Shown here: positions 54,871 to 60,314 of the stretch, piece after piece | Layout of the letters: the number at the start of each line of letters is the position of its first letter | Numbering within the stretch: position 1 is the first letter of the stretch | Origin: Draconibacterium sp. | GTDB lineage: Bacteria; Bacteroidota; Bacteroidia; Bacteroidales; Prolixibacteraceae | Direction: 5' to 3' | Assembly (NCBI GenBank): GCA_011620585.1 | Contig: WOYV01000018.1 | Coordinates: forward strand, 1 to 60,314 | Length of the DNA stretch: 60,314 nt | Notes under the pieces: model-generated | What the model was told of the DNA's origin: nothing | The model's input: only the letters and a program-made list of their open reading frames with translations | Databases searched by the model: none | Program-made: the position numbers and the translations under genes

Positions 54871-56478
54871 ATGAAACAACAAAGATATTTATTATTACTT
54901 TCTTTATTGTGTTGGGGTTCTTACCGGATTCATGCACAGCAAGTTACTGATGTGCTGGAAGGTCGGGTGTCGTACGTCACAGGTGAGAATATTTACGTGA
55001 AGTTTATTTCTACTGAAGGAATCGAGAATGGCGACACTTTGTTTGTTTCATCCACCGGGAAACTTCTTCCTGCCTTACTTGTTCAACACCACTCATCTAT
55101 CTCGTGTTTGTGTATTCCTGTTGGTAGTGGAAAAGTCAAAGTCGAAGATGTTGTAATCCATAAAATTAAAAACAAAGTAATCCCCGTAACTACTCCCGTT
55201 GGTGAAGATGTTCCGGATAAGGATCTAAATCAGCAAATTCTTACTGCGCGAAAGCAGGTTGAACCGAAGAAGGACAAGCAGGATTTTTCGGGCAGACTAT
55301 CCGTCTCATCTTATTCCAATTTCTCGGGCCAGGGAAATGACTCGCACCGTTTCCGATATACTTTTTCATCCTTATTGTCGAATATCGGCGGTTCGAAATT
55401 ATCACTCGAAACCTACGTGTCATTTACACATAAATTGAACGAATGGGATGTAATTAAAGAAAATCTGAACAATGGTTTGAAAGTTTACGACCTGTCGCTG
55501 AAATATGAATTGAACGAAAAGAGCGCTGTTTGGCTGGGACGGACCATCAATCCGAACGTGGCGAATGTTGGGGCCATCGATGGAATCCAGTTTGAATACG
55601 GGTTTAAGAATATCTTTGCCGGAGTAGTGGCAGGATCGCGTCCCGATTACCAGGATTACGGTTTTAATTTCGATTTATTTGAATACGGGGCGTATTTCGG
55701 TCACGGTAAGAAGTTGAAAAACGGCTTTGTGAAAACCAGCCTTGCTTTTTTCGAACAGCGGAATAATGGAAACATCGATCGTCGCTTTGTTTACTTTCAA
55801 CACACCAACTCGCTTGTAAAAAATCTAACACTGTTTTCTTCAGTCGAGCTCGATCTGTATAAGCTGGAGAACGGACTGCCGGTAAATACGCTCAGCCTCA
55901 CCGGGCTGTTCCTTTCGCTGAATTACCGGGCAACACGATCGCTGTCTTTGTCGGGATCGTACGACAACCGGAAAAATGTAATTTACTACGAAACCTTTCG
56001 GAATTTTGCGGATGAAATTTTGCAACAAGCCAGCCGGCAAGGAATTCGTTTGCGTGTGAATTACCGGCCAGTAAATTATTGGTTGATTGGTGTTAACGGA
56101 GGAACGCGATTTATGAAAAACGATCCGAAGCATACAAACACCGCCAACGCTTTTGTTACCTGGTCGAAAGTTCCGGGAATAAATGCTTCGTTAAATGTGT
56201 CGGCTAACCTGATGCAAACTGCATACCTCGATGGACAGATTTACGGGGCAAGGCTTTCAAAAGATTTTCTGAAAGGAAAAATTTATACGACGCTAAATTA
56301 TCGTTGGGTTGATTTCAGGTATGTTAACATGATTACAGAATTGCAACAGCACATCGGGGAGATAGATTTTTCATATCAGCTCAACAAAAGTTTTTATTTG
56401 TCTGTTAATTATGAAGCAACATTTCAGCAAAAAGAAATATTTAACCGATTATATTTGAACCTGAAATATAGATTTTAA
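54871..56478 (+). CDS. Outer-membrane beta-barrel, putative porin of the multiheme conduit
   Basis: A protein of 535 residues with a signal peptide (about 1-22, GSYRIHA-Q). Residues about 25-100 form a small beta domain (VLEGRVSYVTGENIYVKF, with a CLC motif). A charged linker follows (about 115-140). From about 140 to the end alternating amphipathic strands with turns give roughly 18-24 strands. The chain ends NRLYLNLKYRF with the terminal Phe of barrel proteins. No family is recognised. It sits seven bases after the 34-heme gene and 16 bases before the lipoprotein, in the place expected for the porin of a porin-cytochrome complex. Confidence 0.85.
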   Translation: MKQQRYLLLLSLLCWGSYRIHAQQVTDVLEGRVSYVTGENIYVKFISTEGIENGDTLFVSSTGKLLPALLVQHHSSISCLCIPVGSGKVKVEDVVIHKIKNKVIPVTTPVGEDVPDKDLNQQILTARKQVEPKKDKQDFSGRLSVSSYSNFSGQGNDSHRFRYTFSSLLSNIGGSKLSLETYVSFTHKLNEWDVIKENLNNGLKVYDLSLKYELNEKSAVWLGRTINPNVANVGAIDGIQFEYGFKNIFAGVVAGSRPDYQDYGFNFDLFEYGAYFGHGKKLKNGFVKTSLAFFEQRNNGNIDRRFVYFQHTNSLVKNLTLFSSVELDLYKLENGLPVNTLSLTGLFLSLNYRATRSLSLSGSYDNRKNVIYYETFRNFADEILQQASRQGIRLRVNYRPVNYWLIGVNGGTRFMKNDPKHTNTANAFVTWSKVPGINASLNVSANLMQTAYLDGQIYGARLSKDFLKGKIYTTLNYRWVDFRYVNMITELQQHIGEIDFSYQLNKSFYLSVNYEATFQQKEIFNRLYLNLKYRF

Positions 56479-56494
56479 AAAGGAACTTAAATAA

Positions 56495-57232
56495 ATGACT
56501 ATGTACAAAATGAGAGCTTTATTATTTGCGATTTTATTGACCGTATTTTCTTCGTGTGTCCAGAATAAGAATCCGAAGCAGGCACAAGGTGTGGTGCAAA
56601 CCAACCAAAAGGTTTTTGAGGTTACCGATGTAATCCAGGGAAGCAATTATACTTACTTGCAGGTAAAAGAAAATATGATGGATCGCTGGGTAGCAGTTAG
56701 CCGACAAGAGGTGAACAAAGGGGATGTGTATTACTACGACAGCGCCTTGCAGATGACCGACTTTCACAGCAAGGAAGTTGATCGAACTTTCGACGTAATT
56801 TATTTTGTAAACCAGATAAGTAAAACTCCGATTGCTGCTGCAGCTTCAGCCATGGGTGCAGGCGCCATGCCCGCACATTCAGGAAAAGTAGCTGCTGCCG
56901 ATCAGGAAGTGGAGATGACAAAACCCGAAGGTGAACTGAGCATTGCCGATGTTTACGCCAACAAAACAGAATACGCCGGCAAAGAATTCGAAATTCGTGG
57001 TGTAGTGGTAAAAGTAAACGACCAGGTGATGGGCAAAAACTGGGTACACATTCAGGATGGTAGTGCCGCAGGTGGAAACTTCGATTTGACATTAACTACA
57101 CAAGCGGAAGTAAAAGTTGGCGACGAGGTTACCTTTAAAGGCAAACTTACGCTGAATAAGGATTTTGGGGCCGGTTACTACTACGATGTTATTGTGGAAG
57201 ATGCTGAATTGGTGACTAAGAAAGTTTCGTAA
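56495..57232 (+). CDS. Lipoprotein with NrfJ-like and OB-fold domains
   Basis: A protein of 245 residues. Lipobox LTVFSSC puts the lipidated Cys at about 21. Residues about 38-112 match the NrfJ-like pattern: GSNYTYLQVKENMMDRWVAVSRQEV and the hallmark MTDFHSKEVDRTFDVIYFVNQI. NrfJ genes accompany cytochrome c nitrite reductase operons in epsilon-proteobacteria, with unknown role. An Ala-rich linker follows, then an OB-fold-like domain (about 145-240, YAGKEFEIRGVVVKVNDQV and NWVHIQDG). No Cys remains in the mature part besides the lipidation site. Last gene of the operon; it may help assemble or tether the cytochromes (inference). Confidence 0.85.
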   Translation: MTMYKMRALLFAILLTVFSSCVQNKNPKQAQGVVQTNQKVFEVTDVIQGSNYTYLQVKENMMDRWVAVSRQEVNKGDVYYYDSALQMTDFHSKEVDRTFDVIYFVNQISKTPIAAAASAMGAGAMPAHSGKVAAADQEVEMTKPEGELSIADVYANKTEYAGKEFEIRGVVVKVNDQVMGKNWVHIQDGSAAGGNFDLTLTTQAEVKVGDEVTFKGKLTLNKDFGAGYYYDVIVEDAELVTKKVS

Positions 57233-57288
57233 TTATTACACGGAATTTAAGCTGCATGGTATTACCATTCAGATTAGGGTAAAGTTTA

Positions 57289-57315
57289 TATCTTTGTATC
57301 TAAATACTTAGATAC
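57289..57315 (+). promoter_or_regulatory. -7 promoter box with overlapping palindromic operator
   Basis: A perfect -7 box TATCTTTG (57289-57296) is followed at once by the perfect inverted repeat GTATCTAA-ATAC-TTAGATAC (57296-57315), covering the expected transcription start. Palindromes of this kind are operators of winged-helix repressors such as the ArsR family. No regulator gene is in the window. Confidence 0.7.
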
Positions 57316-57320
57316 GTTAA

Positions 57321-57569
57321 ATGGAATTCAAAAAACTCGAAATAAGGGAAGACGGCAACTGGTTGCAACGTAAGATCAAAAATCCACATACAAAAAAGAC
57401 GATGATCTATATGTTGCTGGGAGCAGTTGGCGGCTTCCTGTTTTATTATTTTACCGAAGGAATGCACATGGAAGTGATGCCCCGGGGTGAGGTAATACAG
57501 GGTACTCTGGTTGGTGCTTTTCTGGGGTTCTTCATTACCAACAGCCCTTGTGCCAAAGGACACTGCTAA
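57321..57569 (+). CDS. Small membrane protein with C-terminal Cys motif (DUF6132-like)
   Basis: A protein of 82 residues. An N-terminal charged region (1-26) is followed by two helices (about 28-45 and 59-74). The middle has HMEVM, and the end is NSPCAKGHC, a Cys-x4-Cys with one His. The layout fits small Bacteroidota membrane proteins (DUF6132-like) that I associate with sulfur- or redox-related loci under ArsR-type control; this is from memory. It has its own promoter and operator, so it is likely transcribed apart from the multiheme operon. Confidence 0.75.
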   Translation: MEFKKLEIREDGNWLQRKIKNPHTKKTMIYMLLGAVGGFLFYYFTEGMHMEVMPRGEVIQGTLVGAFLGFFITNSPCAKGHC

Positions 57570-57729
57570 TATTTTTCTTTTTTTCTGAAACATAACTCCC
57601 ACTTTTTCAACTCGGTTTTTTCGGGTTTATTATTAATATTTCAAATTTATATCCGACTGACCTCCTGGTTTTTGTAATTTTATTCAAAAATCAAATACTC
57701 GTTAAGTATCAAACCTAAATTTTACCGGT

Positions 57730-59553
57730 ATGAAAAAAAGGTTCGTTATTACAGTCGGAATTCTTGTGGCACTCTTAGCATGTTCGCCGCAACCAAAGCA
57801 ACCTGAAAAAGATGAAGCTACGATGAAGCACGACCAGAAAATGGAATGGTGGCGCGATGCGCGTTTTGGAATGTTCATCCATTGGGGTTTGTATGCCGAA
57901 CCTGCGGGAGAATGGAAGGGAGAACGGATTCCGGGAATAAGCGAGTGGATCATGTATAACGCTAAAATTCCGGTACAAGAATACGAGAAGCTGGCAGAAA
58001 CTTTCAACCCGGTAAAATTTAACGCCGAAGAATGGGTGAAACTGGCAAAGTATGCCGGGATGAAATACATTGTCATCACTTCGAAACACCACGATGGATT
58101 TGCGATGTTCCATTCTCTGGCATCAAAATACAACATTGTGGATGCCACACCTTTTGATCGCGATCCGCTGAAAGAACTTGCCGAAGCCTGTAAAAAATAC
58201 GATATGCGACTCGGGTTCTACTATTCGCAGGCACAAGACTGGCACGAGCCAGGCGGTACATACTGGAACATTGAAGAAGGAAAACCTCACTGGGATCCCG
58301 ATCTCAAGCGGGAACCGCTGATGAATTATATCAACGGGAAAGCAGTGCCACAGGTAAAAGAAATACTCGAAAATTATGGCGGCCTCGATATTTTGTGGTG
58401 GGACACACCGCGCGGAATGACTGAGGAAGCCGCTCAGAAATTGCAGGCGGTAGCAGATAATTACCCCGACCTGATTACCAATAACCGCTTGTACGATTCG
58501 TGGCCAGGCGATTTTTCAACGCCCGAACAACACATCCCGCCAACAGGGCTCGGTTACGATTGGGAAGTGTGTATGACCATGAATACCAGTTGGGGTTACA
58601 AATGGTACGACGAAAACTGGAAGCCGGGAAAAGACCTGGTAAAAATGCTGGTGGACATTGCCAGTAAAGGCGGTAATTTTTTATTGAATGTTGGACCAAC
58701 AGCCGAGGGTGAATTTCCTGAACCCAGCGTAGAACGTTTAAAAGAAATCGGGGACTGGATGCAGCAAAATGGTGAATCGATTTACGGAACTTCTGCGAGT
58801 CCTTTCTTTAAACTGCCATGGGGGCGTTGTACTACTAAAAAAGTAAAAGGCGGCGCCAATTATTATCTCCATGTTTTCGACTGGCCAAAAGATGGTTTAC
58901 TAACCGTACCGGGTTTCAAAGCCAAAATAAAGGATGTTTATCTGTTATCAAATCCAAATCAGCATTTTGCCTGGAAATTCGATGGTGACAATGTACAAAT
59001 CCATGCTCCTTCAGTAATTTTTAATGAGATCAATACTGTTGTTGTGGTGCAAACTCACGGACCTGTTGAAGTTATCAGTAACATGCCTGGTTTAAAAGAC
59101 GGAAGTGTAATGTTGCCAGCCGATTTTGCAGACATTTACAACCCGGGGTATGGCGAACATGCCGAGATTGTTGGTTCGGGGACCAAGTCGGTGATCACAA
59201 ACTGGGTGGATGCAAATACTCGGATCGAATGGATGTTTAATGTGTCAGAAGCTGGCAAGTACAAAGTGGAAGCACTGGTAAAAGTAAGCGAACCTTGTTC
59301 TATGAATGTTGTGTTTGATTCCAAAAGTCAAACTGCTGAGATGCATACAAATGAAGACGAATTTGCTTTAGTACATCTTGGGGAGATTGAAATTACTGAG
59401 GCAGGGGATAAAGTGATTTCGCTTAATCCGGTGGCAGGTCAGTGGACAGGAATGGAGTTGATGTATCTGGAATTGGTGAAACAGGAATTAAACATTCAGG
59501 CATCTCTTGCGAAACAAAAACACGACGGTGTTAATTTTGAAACCGTTCGTTAA
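57730..59553 (+). CDS. GH29 alpha-L-fucosidase, lipoprotein
   Basis: Retaining exo-hydrolase releasing L-fucose. It has 607 residues. Lipobox VALLACS gives a lipidated Cys at 18. Catalytic domain about 35-390: RFGMFIHWGLYA, VITSKHHDGFAMF with the HHDG fucose-binding motif, LGFYYSQAQDWHEP, and the nucleophile region LDILWWDTPRGM with D225. NTSWGYKW and GNFLLNVGPTAEG are further family markers. A beta-sandwich domain follows to the end, with a C-terminal region (about 465-600) like a carbohydrate-binding module. The acid/base residue cannot be fixed from this view. The 3' end overlaps the convergent gene by 23 bases. Confidence 0.95.
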   Translation: MKKRFVITVGILVALLACSPQPKQPEKDEATMKHDQKMEWWRDARFGMFIHWGLYAEPAGEWKGERIPGISEWIMYNAKIPVQEYEKLAETFNPVKFNAEEWVKLAKYAGMKYIVITSKHHDGFAMFHSLASKYNIVDATPFDRDPLKELAEACKKYDMRLGFYYSQAQDWHEPGGTYWNIEEGKPHWDPDLKREPLMNYINGKAVPQVKEILENYGGLDILWWDTPRGMTEEAAQKLQAVADNYPDLITNNRLYDSWPGDFSTPEQHIPPTGLGYDWEVCMTMNTSWGYKWYDENWKPGKDLVKMLVDIASKGGNFLLNVGPTAEGEFPEPSVERLKEIGDWMQQNGESIYGTSASPFFKLPWGRCTTKKVKGGANYYLHVFDWPKDGLLTVPGFKAKIKDVYLLSNPNQHFAWKFDGDNVQIHAPSVIFNEINTVVVVQTHGPVEVISNMPGLKDGSVMLPADFADIYNPGYGEHAEIVGSGTKSVITNWVDANTRIEWMFNVSEAGKYKVEALVKVSEPCSMNVVFDSKSQTAEMHTNEDEFALVHLGEIEITEAGDKVISLNPVAGQWTGMELMYLELVKQELNIQASLAKQKHDGVNFETVR

Positions 59554-60314
59554 CCACATTGTTATAAATGGAGCCAAATGTAAATTCAAAACCAACCTGC
59601 AGACGGAGTTCATATCCGGTAGCCATTTTTCTCCTGCGCAGGAGCACATCCTCCAGCGACGCATTTCCGGCAGGCAGGTAAAGCTGGTCGTGCACAACCT
59701 GGTACTCAATTTCGCCGTCGTCATAATAATTTTCATGATCGAGGTTGTAATCACCTTCAATTCGGGTTTTCCAGTCTTTGGTAACTTTCTGAATCCGGAG
59801 TTCTGTGCCCAGTGATAATTCATCCTGGCTTTCTTCCTGCTGCAAGTTGCCACCCGCTTCAATGCTGAATACCCATTTTTTCCAGGGGTCTTCCACAATT
59901 TCGGTGGCCGTCATTTCTCTGGTATCTTCCAGGTGTATTTTTACCCGTTCAAAAAAACCGGTTTGGGAATAGTATTGCAGAACACCGGTTTTTATGATTT
60001 TTAATAAACCCTGTCTGACTTCGTCGCGGGTTTCCGATTGGTCGGCCATGTACTGATATTCATAATCCTGCCCCTGAAAAGTATTCAGCCCTATGAAGTT
60101 CAGAAAAAACTTTTCCCCGCCGCTTCCGGTTCGCTGCGAACTGGATAAAATATGAACATCGGCCGGTTTAGGGTCGCGTACAAACGAAACAAATTCCAGT
60201 TCCTGTCTCACAAAGGTAAAGTCGCAATCCCAGCAATCGAGAAAAAAATTAAGAGTGGTTTGTTTTTGCAGGGGAAGGAGAGCCTCAAAATGCAAATGAT
60301 TTAGATTCTAAATA
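59531..60314 (-). CDS. Outer-envelope protein of unknown function, 5' end uncertain
   Basis: At least 254 residues read from the minus strand. Early residues FLDCWDCDFTFVRQELEFVSFVRDPKPADVHIL, shown here as FLDCWDCDFTFVRQE and FVRDPKPADVHIL, look like the start of a mature exported protein, and the second half has strand-like repeats (EAGGNLQQEESQDELSLG, TRIEGDYNLDHENYYDDGE) that suit a barrel. No signal peptide is seen: an in-frame TAG at 60308-60310 lies just upstream, only a few codons before the first plausible mature residue. Either translation starts at the TTG near 60295, or the 5' end is broken by a stop or frameshift. The window edge hides the answer. Confidence 0.6.

Overview
The window is chromosomal DNA of a Bacteroidota bacterium, most likely order Marinilabiliales (Prolixibacteraceae-like). 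The family is inferred from gene content, not from any search. Supporting signs are the SusC/SusD pair, several TonB-dependent receptors, LytS/LytTR signalling, the Bacteroidota dcw gene order with a YqeY-like gene after ftsZ, and Bacteroidota-type -7 promoter boxes (TAnnTTTG) ahead of several genes.

Layout. 1-10.6 kb (+): 3' half of the dcw cluster (mraY end, murD, ftsW, murG, murC, ftsQ, ftsA, two tandem ftsZ paralogues, yqeY-like), tightly packed. 10.6-18.7 kb: housekeeping and decay: an acidic conserved protein, a cyclophilin, a candidate small RNA, an exported O-methyltransferase-like protein, an amino-acid permease, a PlsC-type acyltransferase, tRNA-Cys, a 53-codon ORF, a multiply frameshifted outer-membrane transporter pseudogene, folB and glnS. 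18.8-21.9 kb: operon of two Lia-like membrane proteins with a LytS kinase and LytTR regulator. 22-26.3 kb: a large exported Asp-box (BNR) repeat protein, then about 1 kb of intergenic DNA full of palindrome-bearing repeats. 26.4-31 kb (-): VIT-family metal transporter, TonB receptor, small membrane protein, AlkA-like glycosylase. 31.3-36.7 kb (-): susC-susD-GDPD operon whose phosphodiesterase is internally shortened. 37.4-40.7 kb (-): a heme/hemoglobin-type TonB receptor and a gdhA pseudogene with two internal deletions. 40.9-48.3 kb (+): leuS, an orphan PAS histidine kinase, YitT-family protein, M23 peptidase.

The most interesting region is 48.5-57.2 kb (+): six tightly spaced genes for a five-helix cytochrome b-like protein, a membrane-anchored Fe-S/FAD oxidoreductase with permuted domain order, a 20-heme cytochrome c, a 34-heme cytochrome c, an outer-membrane beta-barrel and a NrfJ-like/OB-fold lipoprotein. 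Together they look like a complete path for electrons from a cytoplasmic flavoprotein across the inner membrane and periplasm to, or through, the outer membrane. By analogy this is a porin-cytochrome conduit, but with an unfamiliar gene set. A nearby small cysteine-containing membrane protein has its own promoter and a palindromic operator. The window ends with a GH29 alpha-L-fucosidase and a convergent gene with an uncertain 5' end.
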